A stretch of 64,000 nucleotides of DNA from Pseudaeromonas sharmana (GCF_042649925.1 NZ_JBHSAF010000006.1:189076-253075), one strand, 5' to 3'; shown: positions 53,069-61,993, counted from the stretch's first letter. Translations and numbers: made by a program. Notes: generated from the letters alone by a model not told the origin.

Positions 53069-53904
53069 ACAGAAGTGTGCTCCAAGGCCCATTTGTATAG
53101 CGCGTTCTTCTTGACCCCATGGATCTCGGCACTGAGTGCCGCTGCTTTTTTCAGCGGCAGCTCCGCCAGCAGCAATTTCAACGTACGCAACGCCGCTGAC
53201 GGTAACGCCTCGGCATCCGGCTTGTGCCCTGCCACCATCAGGACGATCTCGCCCCGCCGTCGATTCTCGTCCTGAGATAACCAGGCGTGCATTTCAGCGG
53301 CCGGCAAGCCATGAAAGCTCTCGAAGGTTTTAGTTAATTCACGCGCCACGACCAGGTAACGATCACCATACAGCCGGGCAATCGCCTGTACCGTATCCAG
53401 CAGTCGACGAGGGGATTCATAAAACACCAGCGTACGAGGGTCATCCGCCAATGCGGCAAGACGATCATCTCGCGCCTTCTCCTTGGCGGGCAAGAACCCC
53501 TCGAACGCGAAGCGATCTGTTGGTAGTCCGGATGCACTCAAAGCCGTAATCGCGGCGCAGGGTCCTGGCAGCGGAACGACAGGCACACCGGCGGCCCGAC
53601 ACTGACTGACAAGGTGGTAGCCTGGATCGCTGATCAGCGGTGTACCGGCATCCGATATCAGAGCGACGGATTGACCCTGCTGCACACGCTGTATCAATGC
53701 CGCAGCACGCTGTTGCTCATTGTGATCATGTAGCGCCAGCAACTGACCCCGAATCTGTAAGTGGTTGAGCAGAATTGCCGAGTGGCGAGTATCTTCAGCG
53801 GCAATGATATCGACACCCTCAAGGATCTCGACGGCCCGACGCGTGATGTCAGCCAAATTACCGATAGGCGTCGGCACTATATAGAGAGAGGGAACAGATT
53901 GCAT
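53041..53904 (-). CDS. rsmI: 16S rRNA (cytidine(1402)-2'-O)-methyltransferase
   Basis: RsmI methylates the 2'-OH of C1402, the same base that RsmH (in this window) methylates at N4. The 287-residue protein has SLYIVPTPIGNLADIT, AEDTRHSAILL, SDAGTPLISDPGYHLV, PLPGPCAAITALSASGLPTD and FYESPRRLLDTV. These are hallmarks of the tetrapyrrole-methylase-fold family. It is divergent from lpoA, as in E. coli. Confidence 0.96.
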   Translation of the reverse strand: MQSVPSLYIVPTPIGNLADITRRAVEILEGVDIIAAEDTRHSAILLNHLQIRGQLLALHDHNEQQRAAALIQRVQQGQSVALISDAGTPLISDPGYHLVSQCRAAGVPVVPLPGPCAAITALSASGLPTDRFAFEGFLPAKEKARDDRLAALADDPRTLVFYESPRRLLDTVQAIARLYGDRYLVVARELTKTFESFHGLPAAEMHAWLSQDENRRRGEIVLMVAGHKPDAEALPSAALRTLKLLLAELPLKKAAALSAEIHGVKKNALYKWALEHTSVCSDDAEPL

Positions 53905-53924
53905 GGCATCTCCTCGCCGAACAA

Positions 53925-53953
53925 TTGTGTCGTAAAAATGACCCGTTTACACT
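53925..53953 (+). promoter_or_regulatory. Candidate lpoA operon promoter
   Basis: TTGTGT (53925-53930), a 17-base spacer and TACACT (53948-53953) form a fair sigma-70 promoter. The start would fall near 53960, downstream of the first in-frame ATG at 53954, which affects the choice of the lpoA start. Confidence 0.6.
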
Positions 53954-53986
53954 ATGCAGGACAATAACCTGTCACGGGGAATCATT

Positions 53987-55861
53987 TTGTACTGTCAAAA
54001 CAAGCGCCATAGCCTAACACACTTCATTCCGTTGTTTCTGCTGACCCTGTTGTTAGCAGCTTGCGCGAGCACTCCGGATAACCAACAACCAGGAAGCAGC
54101 ACACCGCCGAGTGCGTTTGGCCAACTGACGGAGAAGCCAGATTGGTATCTGCAACGCCTGGCCAAATCCGATGCCGCCAACCGCTTCTCATGGGAGCTGC
54201 TGGCCGCGCGCAGCCTTTTACAGTCCGGAGATGTGCAGCAAGCCAGCGCCATTAACCAGCAGTTGATCAAAGAAGCTGTCACGCCGCGCAAGATTCAGGA
54301 ACAACGCCTGTTTGAGGCCATGCTGTTGCAGAAGCAAAAAAAACTGACCGAGGCTCTGCAGCTAGCAACGGATCTTGACCTAAGACCACTAGATACCGAT
54401 GCAACGCTAGCCGTTTATCAATTGCGAGCAGCGCTACTGGCATCGAGTGGCGATGCACTTGCCGCGTTTGACAACCTGCTGCTCATGGAGCCCTACCTGA
54501 CTGACGATGCCAAAACCGGCCATCACCAACAGATCCGTGACCTTTTGCTGACGATTCCGCCAGGAACCCTGCGCAGTGCAATCACCAAACCGGCACCAGA
54601 TGTTCGTTCTGGCTGGCTGGAACTGGCGATATTGATCCAGAGTGCCAATGATTCTGCACTTGCAGCGCAATATCAGCAGTGGGCGCAGCGCTATCCTGAA
54701 CACCCGGCTCAGTCACTGAACCTTGTGGACTCGTCACGCCAGAACAACGACACGCTTCCAGCCGTCGCCACAGGCTTGCCTGCGAAAACCGCGGTGCTGT
54801 TACCTTTAACCGGTCCACTGGCACAAAACAGCGCCGCACTGCGCAATGGTTTGCTAACCGCCTACAAAGAAGCGGGCATGCAAGGTGATATCCGCTTTTA
54901 CGATAGCTACGCCACACCGATCCCCGCGCTATATCAACAGCTGCAACAGGATGGGGCACAATTGATCATTGGCCCGTTACTGAAGGATCAAGTCGAGGCA
55001 CTGTTGGCCCTCAACCCAAGCATGCCAGTGCTGGCCCTGAATGAGCCCGACGGTAAAGTTGTCCGCACCGGGCTGTTCTATTACTCCTTAGCACCAACGG
55101 CCGATGCGGCAGAAGCCGCAACGCATATCAAGCAAGAGAATCACCGTTTACCACTGGTTCTCGTGCCTCAAGGAGCCCAAGGCCAAAAAGTTGCAGACAG
55201 TTTTTCTTCCACCTGGAACCAACTGACAGGAAGTAGCCCAGTTGTGGCCCGGTTTAGCGACCGACAAAGCCTGCAAGGGGTGTTACGGCAAGCGATGGGA
55301 GTGGACACCAGCGAACAGCGCATCAGCGAGATACAAAACGCAACCGGGCAGAAAGTATTTGCTCAAGCATTCAATCGCCAGGACATTGATGCCATTTACA
55401 TTTACGCCTCTCCACTGGAGGCCGGCATCATACGGTCATTCATTGATATCACACAAAGTCCATTTGTTGCTCCCCCTGCCTATTACTTGAGTGCAAAGGG
55501 TAACCCCGGACTGAATAATGCCGGAGTCAGTCAATCTGTCATCGGTATGCAAGTCGGTGATATGCCATGGATGGTGGAGCCCACCCTTCCGTTGCGGGAT
55601 AAGGTCATGCTGGTTTGGCCACAACAAAACAACGACCTGCTGCGATTCTTTGCTATGGGGTATGATGCGCTGATGATCGCAGCCAATTTGGCAACACTGG
55701 AAAGTCAGGCGTTGGAGGGATTAACAGGTCGTCTGCGCCTGGACTCTCAGGGTACAGTGCACCGAGAGCTCACATGGCACTCGATCGAAAAAGGCACCGC
55801 TGATGCGCCCGCCACAACAACCCCAGCTGCAGAAACTGCGACTCAATCACCCCAAGGGTGA
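53987..55861 (+). CDS. lpoA: Penicillin-binding protein activator LpoA
   Basis: LpoA is an outer-membrane lipoprotein that activates the synthase PBP1a from outside. From a TTG at 53987 (GGGGA six bases upstream) the 624-residue product has a signal peptide with K6-R7-H8 and lipobox LAAC. A TPR-like N-terminal domain and a C-terminal periplasmic-binding-protein fold follow (AVLLPLTGPLAQ, LIIGPLLKDQVEALL, VLALNEPDG). An ATG at 53954 is in frame, but it lies at the -10 edge of the likely promoter and lacks a ribosome-binding site. It lacks the long linker of E. coli LpoA. It leads lpoA-yraN-diaA-dolP. Confidence 0.92.
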   Translation: MYCQNKRHSLTHFIPLFLLTLLLAACASTPDNQQPGSSTPPSAFGQLTEKPDWYLQRLAKSDAANRFSWELLAARSLLQSGDVQQASAINQQLIKEAVTPRKIQEQRLFEAMLLQKQKKLTEALQLATDLDLRPLDTDATLAVYQLRAALLASSGDALAAFDNLLLMEPYLTDDAKTGHHQQIRDLLLTIPPGTLRSAITKPAPDVRSGWLELAILIQSANDSALAAQYQQWAQRYPEHPAQSLNLVDSSRQNNDTLPAVATGLPAKTAVLLPLTGPLAQNSAALRNGLLTAYKEAGMQGDIRFYDSYATPIPALYQQLQQDGAQLIIGPLLKDQVEALLALNPSMPVLALNEPDGKVVRTGLFYYSLAPTADAAEAATHIKQENHRLPLVLVPQGAQGQKVADSFSSTWNQLTGSSPVVARFSDRQSLQGVLRQAMGVDTSEQRISEIQNATGQKVFAQAFNRQDIDAIYIYASPLEAGIIRSFIDITQSPFVAPPAYYLSAKGNPGLNNAGVSQSVIGMQVGDMPWMVEPTLPLRDKVMLVWPQQNNDLLRFFAMGYDALMIAANLATLESQALEGLTGRLRLDSQGTVHRELTWHSIEKGTADAPATTTPAAETATQSPQG

Positions 55862-56183
55862 AGCGTACGAACAACAGGCCCTGATCTTTCTGCAACGTCA
55901 GGGCCTGACGCTGCTCGAGCGCAATTACCGATCGCGTTTCGGTGAGATTGACTTGATCATGCGCGAGCAAAACACACTGGTGTTCGTGGAGGTCCGCTAC
56001 CGAGCAAGCTCGCGGTATGGTGGTGCCATTGCCTCGATCACTGTAAAAAAACAAGAAAAGATATGGCTGACGGCAAGTCAGTATCTGCAGCAACGTCCGC
56101 ATGCGGGAGCCTGTCGCGTTGATATCATCGCGTTTGAAGGAGATGCCCCGTGTCAGTGGATACAAAACGCTATTCAGAGGTAA
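55803..56183 (+). CDS. yraN: YraN (UPF0102) nuclease-fold protein
   Basis: The 126-residue protein has the restriction-endonuclease-like core GEIDLIMREQNTLVFVEVRYR, with GEIDLI and the VEVR motif, plus a KGEAYEQQALIFL helix. The role is not settled; relatives of the fold are Holliday-junction and repair nucleases. It overlaps the lpoA end by 59 bases in another frame and ends one base before the diaA start. Confidence 0.92.
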   Translation: MRPPQQPQLQKLRLNHPKGEAYEQQALIFLQRQGLTLLERNYRSRFGEIDLIMREQNTLVFVEVRYRASSRYGGAIASITVKKQEKIWLTASQYLQQRPHAGACRVDIIAFEGDAPCQWIQNAIQR

Positions 56184-56768
56184 ATGTCATTGGATCGGAT
56201 TAAAGAGCATTTTACAGAGAGTATTCAGACCAAGATTGCCGCTGCCGAAGCGCTGGCTGAAGACATCCAGACGGCGGCTCAGATGTTGACCATTTGTCTG
56301 CTAAACGGTAACAAGATCCTGACATGCGGCAACGGCACCATGGCTGCACTCAGCCAGTTATTCGTGACTCAACTGGTCCATAAATTTGACACTGAGCGCC
56401 CCTCGCTTCCGGCCATTGCCCTGTCCGCAGACAGTACTCTGATGAGCGGTATCGCCGCCGAAAGTGGTTATGACAACATGTACGCCAAGCAGGTACGCGC
56501 GCTCGGGCAACGAGGCGACATCTTGTTGCTACTGACATCTGAAGGCAATGACAAAGCACTTATCAAGGCGGCTGAAGCGGCGCTGGGGAGAGATATGACG
56601 CTAGTTGCCCTGACAGGATTTGATGGTGGAGAAATAGCGGGATTACTCGGCCCCAGTGATGTGGAAATTCGTGTTCCGTCCGCAAACCACGCCAGAATAC
56701 TTGAAGTAAATCTGTTATGTCTGCAATGTCTTAGTGACTTGATTGACCGGACATTATTCCCGCAATGA
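56184..56768 (+). CDS. diaA: DnaA initiator-associating protein DiaA
   Basis: DiaA is a SIS-domain tetramer that binds DnaA at oriC and helps timely initiation. The 194-residue protein has ILTCGNGTMAALSQLFVTQL and LLLLTSEGNDKALIKAAEAA, matching the phosphosugar-isomerase fold. E. coli DiaA has GNGTSAANAQ at the first site, so this is DiaA rather than GmhA. It starts directly after yraN. Confidence 0.93.
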   Translation: MSLDRIKEHFTESIQTKIAAAEALAEDIQTAAQMLTICLLNGNKILTCGNGTMAALSQLFVTQLVHKFDTERPSLPAIALSADSTLMSGIAAESGYDNMYAKQVRALGQRGDILLLLTSEGNDKALIKAAEAALGRDMTLVALTGFDGGEIAGLLGPSDVEIRVPSANHARILEVNLLCLQCLSDLIDRTLFPQ

Positions 56769-56784
56769 TAAATGGAGCAGACTG

Positions 56785-57477
56785 ATGAGAGTTATTCCAC
56801 TTTTGGTGTTACTAGGCAGCGTCAGCCTTTTACAAGGCTGTGCTGGAGTATTTGTTGCCGGAGCGGCAACCACCGCTGCCGTCGCCAATGACAGAAGAAC
56901 CGTTGGTTCAGTCATCGATGACCAGAATATCGAAATGAAGTCATCCAGCGCCATTTCATCTCGCAAGGATATCAATAATGCCAGCCGCATAAGCGCAACC
57001 AGCGTTAATGGTAAAGTCCTGTTGGTTGGACAAACCCCCTATAGCCAATACAGCCGTGATGTCGAAAAACAGATCGCCCGTATTGATGGTGTCCGCTATA
57101 TCTATAACGAACTGAGAATTCGGAAACCCATTGATCTCGGGCAGCAAACAACTGATTCCTGGATTACCTCTAAAGTCAAATCGCAGATGCTGACGACTAA
57201 GGGAATCGACAGCACGCATTTCAAGGTGGTAACCGAGAATGGTGAAGTCTTCCTGATGGGCCTGGTCACGCGGGATGAAGCCAGCCGGGCAGTTGAACTG
57301 ACACGCAAGGTCAGCGGAGTGAAAAAGGTAATTAAGGTTTTCGAGTACATTCAGACACAGGACGGAGACAAGAAGCACTCGGAAACAGGGGCAGTCTCTA
57401 ACACAAGCCCGCAAACGACTGCACCCGCGGGAGATGTCCAGATTGGTGCCGTACCGGAAGAAGTCATCCAGTACTGA
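56785..57477 (+). CDS. dolP: Outer-membrane BON-domain lipoprotein DolP
   Basis: DolP (YraP) sits at the outer membrane and division site and helps keep the barrier intact. The 230-residue protein has lipobox LQGC (Cys19), then two BON domains: about 45-115 (NGKVLLVGQTPYSQ) and 125-195 (HFKVVTENGEVFLMGLVTR). E. coli DolP is 191 residues; the extra is a polar, Ser/Thr/Pro-rich tail of about 35 residues. The start at 56785 has GGAG seven bases upstream; an earlier in-frame ATG overlaps diaA. Confidence 0.95.
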   Translation: MRVIPLLVLLGSVSLLQGCAGVFVAGAATTAAVANDRRTVGSVIDDQNIEMKSSSAISSRKDINNASRISATSVNGKVLLVGQTPYSQYSRDVEKQIARIDGVRYIYNELRIRKPIDLGQQTTDSWITSKVKSQMLTTKGIDSTHFKVVTENGEVFLMGLVTRDEASRAVELTRKVSGVKKVIKVFEYIQTQDGDKKHSETGAVSNTSPQTTAPAGDVQIGAVPEEVIQY

Positions 57478-57483
57478 TAAAAA

Positions 57484-57506
57484 AACCGGCCATTGGCCGG
57501 TTTTTT
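57484..57506. terminator. Bidirectional terminator between dolP and sspB
   Basis: AACCGGCC and GGCCGGTT pair around ATT with six A and six T residues on either side. It overlaps the sspB stop codon and should end both convergent transcripts. Confidence 0.92.
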
Positions 57507-57960
57507 ATTTCACTATTCGCAGTGTCGGACGAGTACTGCCTGTTGGTTTCGGCGTGTCGTCAGGCGACGGCGGAACATCATCGGCTGACTCCATCTTCAC
57601 TGCCTCATCAGCTTCGGCATCTTCCCAAGCAGCATAGGCCTCTTCAGGCGGAAAGAAGGTACCCATGCCATTCTCCCGGGCATGAATGGCCATCACTGCA
57701 GCCATCGGCACATAGACTTGAAATGGTACACCGCCGAAGCGTGCACTAAAGCTCAACGCCTCGTTATCAATCGTAAACGCCATGACCGCCTGCGGGGCTA
57801 TATTCAGGACGATTTGATCGTCTTTGACAAACTGCATCGGCACTTTGACATGACGCACCTTGGTATTAACCAACAAGTGCGGAGTCATATCATTGTCTAA
57901 CAGCCAGTCGTAAAACGCTCGCAGCAGATAAGGCCGACTAGGAGTCATATGATTTGGCAT
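57505..57960 (-). CDS. sspB: ClpXP adaptor SspB
   Basis: SspB tethers ssrA-tagged proteins to ClpXP. The 151-residue protein has the substrate-binding fold (RPYLLRAFYDWLLDNDMTPH, VLNIAPQAV, ARFGGVPFQVYVPMAAVMAI). An acidic linker joins it to the C-terminal RPTLRIVK, the ClpX-binding XB motif. The ATG at 57960 aligns best with E. coli. A GTG at 57966 overlapping the sspA stop would add two residues. Cotranscribed with sspA. Confidence 0.95.
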   Translation of the reverse strand: MPNHMTPSRPYLLRAFYDWLLDNDMTPHLLVNTKVRHVKVPMQFVKDDQIVLNIAPQAVMAFTIDNEALSFSARFGGVPFQVYVPMAAVMAIHARENGMGTFFPPEEAYAAWEDAEADEAVKMESADDVPPSPDDTPKPTGSTRPTLRIVK

Positions 57961-57962
57961 TG

Positions 57963-58595
57963 TCACAGGCCTGGCCGCATTTCGCGCTCAAAATCAGTCA
58001 AGGAAGCCTGGAAAGACTCACGCTCGAACAGACGTCCCATGTAGCTCTTCAGTTCTTTGGCACCCTTGCCAGTGAGCTCAATGCCTAACACAGGCAAGCG
58101 CCACAATAGCGGAGCCATGAAGCAATCGACCTGGCTGAATTCTTCGCTCATGAAGTAGGGATATTCATTGAAGATCGGCGCAATAGCCAGTAGCCCCTCG
58201 CGCAAATCTTTGCGGGCGACATCCGCATCAGCGGTATTAGCCATGATTTTGTCGACCAAAGAGTACCAGTCCAGTTCAATGCGATGCATCATCAGACGGC
58301 TATTACCACGCGCAACAGGATAGACTGGCATCAGTGGAGGGTGAGGGAAACGCTCATCCAGATATTCCATGATGATGCGTGAGGTATACAGCACCAAGTC
58401 TCGATCAACTAATGTTGGCACTGTTCCATAGGGATTGAGCTCAAGCAGCTCTTCCGGCAGATTATTCAGGTCAACCGGACAAATGTCGACAGTTACCCCC
58501 TTCTCAGCCAGCACGATACGGACCTGATGACTAAATAAATCATTGGCCGCAGAGAACAACGTCATTATTGAGCGCTTATTGGCAGCAAAAGCCAT
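57963..58595 (-). CDS. sspA: Stringent starvation protein A
   Basis: SspA is a glutathione-transferase-fold protein that binds RNA polymerase and supports acid tolerance and stationary-phase gene control. The 210-residue protein has MAFAANKRSIMTLFS, SHQVRIVLAEKGV, NPYGTVPTLVDRDL, RIIMEYLDERFPHPPLMPVY and PVARGNSRL. The ATG at 58595 has a strong GGAGGGG. The frame starts six codons earlier but without support. Confidence 0.97.
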   Translation of the reverse strand: MAFAANKRSIMTLFSAANDLFSHQVRIVLAEKGVTVDICPVDLNNLPEELLELNPYGTVPTLVDRDLVLYTSRIIMEYLDERFPHPPLMPVYPVARGNSRLMMHRIELDWYSLVDKIMANTADADVARKDLREGLLAIAPIFNEYPYFMSEEFSQVDCFMAPLLWRLPVLGIELTGKGAKELKSYMGRLFERESFQASLTDFEREMRPGL

Positions 58596-58821
58596 CGACC
58601 CCTCCATTTTCAAAACAGAGACGGCAATGAAGGCCGCCCCTCATCGCCAGACAAATATATAACAAAGACAGGTGCTCCCTTTAGCGCCATACAAGCACTT
58701 AGGATTCTTCCAAGGAGAAAGCTGCCTAAAACAGGTGTAATAGTGTACCAGATCCTGCGACGCCTGCGCAGGAATCGATTGATTAAAATTATATAGATGC
58801 AAAAGTTGCTTGCTGGCACAT

Positions 58822-58851
58822 AAAGAAAACCCCGGTCGAAACCGGGGTTTT
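58822..58851 (-). terminator. Terminator of rplM-rpsI
   Basis: On the minus strand AAAACCCCGGT and ACCGGGGTTTT form an eleven-base-pair stem with a TTCG loop, followed by CTTT, 13 bases after rpsI. Confidence 0.93.
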
Positions 58852-58863
58852 TGATAACAGCGA

Positions 58864-59256
58864 TTAACGCTTGGAGTATTGCGGACGCTTACGAGCTTTG
58901 TGCAGACCGACTTTCTTACGTTCAACGCGACGAGCGTCACGAGTAACGAAGCCAGCCTTGCGCAGCGCCGGGCGCAGGCTCTCATCATATTCCATCAGAG
59001 CACGGGTAATGCCGTGACGGATCGCGCCAGCTTGACCAGAGATACCACCGCCAGAAACAGTGATAAACAGGTCCAGCTTTTCGCTCAGCTCAACCAGCTC
59101 GAGAGGTTGACGAACAACCATACGAGCGGTCGGACGACCGAAATACTCTTCCAGAGAGCGCTTGTTGATGACGATGTTACCATTACCAGCCTTTACGAAT
59201 ACGCGAGCAGTGGAGCTCTTGCGACGACCGGTACCGTAGTATTGATTTTCAGCCAT
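58864..59256 (-). CDS. rpsI: 30S ribosomal protein S9
   Basis: S9 contacts the 16S rRNA head and P-site tRNA through its C-terminal tail. The 130-residue protein starts YYGTGRRKSSTARVF and ends KARKRPQYSKR, the universal tail. It lies 15 bases after rplM. Confidence 0.98.
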   Translation of the reverse strand: MAENQYYGTGRRKSSTARVFVKAGNGNIVINKRSLEEYFGRPTARMVVRQPLELVELSEKLDLFITVSGGGISGQAGAIRHGITRALMEYDESLRPALRKAGFVTRDARRVERKKVGLHKARKRPQYSKR

Positions 59257-59271
59257 TTGCCAGATCCCGAA

Positions 59272-59700
59272 TTAGATGTCCAAAACTTGAGGTTGTTGAG
59301 CAGCATGGTTGTGCTCGCCACCAGCGTAAACTTTCAGCTTACGGAACATGGCGCGACCCAGCGGGCCCTTAGGCAACATACCCTTAACTGCGGCTTCAAT
59401 AACCATTTCTGGCTTGCGGTCAATCAGCTTTTCAAAGCTGATTGACTTGATCCCACCCGGGAAACCGGAGTGAGCGTGGTACATCTTGGCGGCAGCCTTG
59501 TTACCGGTAACAGCAACCTTCTCAGCATTGATCACGATGATGTAATCACCGGTATCGACGTGAGGAGTGTATTCCGGCTTGTGCTTACCGCGCAGACGGC
59601 TGGCAATCTCAGTGGCGAGGCGACCCAGAGTCTTGCCCTCGGCGTCAACAACGTACCAGTCACGCTTTACGGTTTCTGGCTTGGCAACGAAAGTTTTCAT
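59272..59700 (-). CDS. rplM: 50S ribosomal protein L13
   Basis: L13 is an early-assembling 50S protein. The 142-residue protein has the family motifs DWYVVDAEGKTLGRLA, RGKHKPEYTPHVDTGDYI, and GMLPKGPLGRAMFRKLKVY, and ends HNHAAQQPQVLDI. It leads the rplM-rpsI operon. Confidence 0.98.
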   Translation of the reverse strand: MKTFVAKPETVKRDWYVVDAEGKTLGRLATEIASRLRGKHKPEYTPHVDTGDYIIVINAEKVAVTGNKAAAKMYHAHSGFPGGIKSISFEKLIDRKPEMVIEAAVKGMLPKGPLGRAMFRKLKVYAGGEHNHAAQQPQVLDI

Positions 59701-59865
59701 TACAGTTAACCCAAATTACTGTTTGAAAGATAAACCGCATCCGTAACACGGACACGACAAAATGTACCTACCCGTACCCCTTCGAATACAAGTTGGTTAG
59801 AGTGCTAGTACCGTCATATCGACGGCCTGTAACGTGGGCTGGGCGATTATAAGTGAAGTCGCCCA
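59701..59865 (-). promoter_or_regulatory. rplM promoter and leader
   Basis: On the minus strand a perfect TATAAT lies at 59851-59846, giving a leader of about 140 bases; the -35 is poor. TGGGCGA and TCGCCCA (59840-59865) form an inverted repeat around the -10. In the leader, CCGTC/GACGG (about 59813-59826) and TCCGT-GTT-ACGGA can form hairpins. E. coli L13 controls its own leader, so these are candidate binding structures. The rest of the gap up to 60158 holds no recognised gene. Confidence 0.6.
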
Positions 59866-60158
59866 AGAAATCACCTGCATCTTTCATTGCCCGTGAAATT
59901 TGCATTCGCCCAGCCCAGCCCTTCCGCTGGATGCCCCCAGAAGAAAGGCCGCATATTTTGACTAACAAAAGACCACTCTGGCAAGGTATTCCTGTGGCAA
60001 TGATGGAATTATCTCTGATCGAGTGGGCTCGCTCCATGCGAAATGTGCTCTGGCACAGGCATCCGTCAACCGTATGACATCAAGGGTACCCTCCCGCCAC
60101 GACAGCAGGTATAGTGCACTCCATACATGCTAGTTCCTGCAGTAAAAAGGATATGCTT

Positions 60159-60554
60159 ATGACTGAATTCACTACCATTTTGTTTGTATTAATTGGCGTC
60201 ATTATCGGTTTTGTTGCCGGACGAGCCACATCTCGCGCGGGAGATGCCAATAAGCTCCACAATGAGCTGACCCGGACAAGAAAAGAGCTGACTCACTACA
60301 AGCGGGAAATGACCGATCACTTTTCCAGCACCGCCAGTTTGCTCGAACAACTTGATGAGCAATACCAGCGACTCAGTCAGCATATGGTTGAGCAGAGCCA
60401 GAAGCTCATTCCTGCTGAGAACAACCCTTTTCAAACCGAAACCACCGAACACGCCGACGGCGATGTCGAGTTAACACCCATTACCAATACCCAACCACTG
60501 GATTACTCCGGGCAACCGTCTGGCCTGCTGAGTGACAAAAATCGTTTGGCGTAG
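60159..60554 (+). CDS. zapG: Z-ring associated protein ZapG (YhcB)
   Basis: ZapG is a bitopic inner-membrane protein linked to division and envelope growth. The 131-residue protein starts MTEFTTILFVLIG with a membrane helix at about 5-25. Then a coiled coil (ELTRTRKELTHYKREMTDHF), QYQRLSQHM and a conserved end DYSGQPSGLL follow, as in E. coli YhcB. The ATG at 60159 has AAGG eight bases upstream; two earlier in-frame starts are less likely. It lies upstream of degQ, as in enterics. Confidence 0.92.
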   Translation: MTEFTTILFVLIGVIIGFVAGRATSRAGDANKLHNELTRTRKELTHYKREMTDHFSSTASLLEQLDEQYQRLSQHMVEQSQKLIPAENNPFQTETTEHADGDVELTPITNTQPLDYSGQPSGLLSDKNRLA

Positions 60555-60628
60555 GAACTTTTATTACAACTAGTAGTCATAATGAAGTGACTTAAGGGTC
60601 ACTTTCATTCTATTAGGAGTTGTAATCA

Positions 60629-61993
60629 ATGATGAACTCTTCTCGACTTAGCTTGTCTGCCCTTGCCCTTGCGCTTGGGCTTTGTGTTTTGCCCTTTTCA
60701 GCCAATGCTGCCTTGCCCTTAGCTGTTGATGGTCAGGAGATGCCGTCGCTAGCTCCGGTACTCGAGATTGTTACACCTGCCGTCGTCAATATTTCAGTGT
60801 CTGGAAAAAAGGTCACCAAAGAGGCTATTCCAGAGCAATTCCGCTTCTTTTTTGGACCTAACTTGCCATCAGAACAGGTACAGGAGCGGCCATTTCAAGC
60901 GCTGGGTTCCGGCGTGATCCTGGATGCAGCCAAAGGGTATGTCATTACCAACTTCCATGTGGTTGATGCCGCGGATGAAATCAAAGTCACACTCAAAGAC
61001 GGCAGAGAGCTGACCGCTAAAAAAATTGGCGAAGATCAACAATCTGATATCGCTCTTCTGCAGGTTAAAGCCGATAAGTTAACTGCCGTTAAACTCGCTG
61101 ACTCTGACAAACTTCGTGTCGGTGATTTTGCCATCGCCATTGGTAATCCGTTCGGGCTAGGGCAAACAGTCACATCAGGGATTGTCAGTGCGTTGGGACG
61201 CAGCGGCTTGAATATAGAGAACCTAGAGAACTTTATTCAAACAGATGCGGCAATTAACTCCGGGAATTCGGGTGGCGCCCTTATTAATCTCAGAGGGGAG
61301 CTCATCGGTATCAATACCGCTATCTTAGGTCCGAATGGAGGAAATATCGGCATCGGTTTTGCCATCCCGGCAAATATGGTGCGCGATTTGACAGACCAGA
61401 TCATTAAATATGGTGAAGTTCGGCGCGGTGTTTTGGGTGTAATGGGTGGAGAGTTAACTGCTGATCTAGCTAAAGCATTCGGCTATGACAAACAAAACGG
61501 TGCGTTCGTCAGTCAGGTTATGCCAGGTTCTGCAGCAGACAAGGCTGGAATCAAAGCGGGCGACATCATAATCAGTATTGATGGTAATGTGATCCACTCA
61601 TTTGGCGAATTACGAGCCAAAGTGGCCACGAAAGGTGCCGGCAAGCAAGTGGCGTTAGGTTTAATTCGTGATGGTAAAGAACAGACGGTACAGGTAACAC
61701 TGAAGCAGTCTGAAGAGAGTGATGCCCCAGCTCAAAGCCTGCATCCTGCCCTTGAAGGCGCCAAGCTTGAGAATAGGAAAGATGCCAACATATCTGGTGT
61801 CGAAGTATCCGATGTGGCCTCACGAAGCCCCGCCGCAGCGATTGGATTGCGTAAAGGTGATGTCATCATTGGTGTTAACCGCATGAAGATAGACAATCTG
61901 TCTCAGCTCGCAAAAGTGATGAAAAAACGTTCCGACGTTCTAGCCTTGAACATCATTCGTGGTAATAGCTCCCTGTATTTAGTTCTTCGCTAA
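60629..61993 (+). CDS. degQ: Periplasmic serine endoprotease DegQ
   Basis: DegQ is a periplasmic protease/chaperone that clears misfolded envelope proteins. The 454-residue protein has a signal peptide ending in ANA, a trypsin-like domain with His in NFHVVD, Asp in SDIALLQ and Ser in NSGNSGGALI, then two PDZ domains (about 270-350 and 370-454). The length equals E. coli DegQ, and the loop LA is short, favouring DegQ over DegP. AGGAG lies nine bases before the first ATG. Confidence 0.96.
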   Translation: MMNSSRLSLSALALALGLCVLPFSANAALPLAVDGQEMPSLAPVLEIVTPAVVNISVSGKKVTKEAIPEQFRFFFGPNLPSEQVQERPFQALGSGVILDAAKGYVITNFHVVDAADEIKVTLKDGRELTAKKIGEDQQSDIALLQVKADKLTAVKLADSDKLRVGDFAIAIGNPFGLGQTVTSGIVSALGRSGLNIENLENFIQTDAAINSGNSGGALINLRGELIGINTAILGPNGGNIGIGFAIPANMVRDLTDQIIKYGEVRRGVLGVMGGELTADLAKAFGYDKQNGAFVSQVMPGSAADKAGIKAGDIIISIDGNVIHSFGELRAKVATKGAGKQVALGLIRDGKEQTVQVTLKQSEESDAPAQSLHPALEGAKLENRKDANISGVEVSDVASRSPAAAIGLRKGDVIIGVNRMKIDNLSQLAKVMKKRSDVLALNIIRGNSSLYLVLR

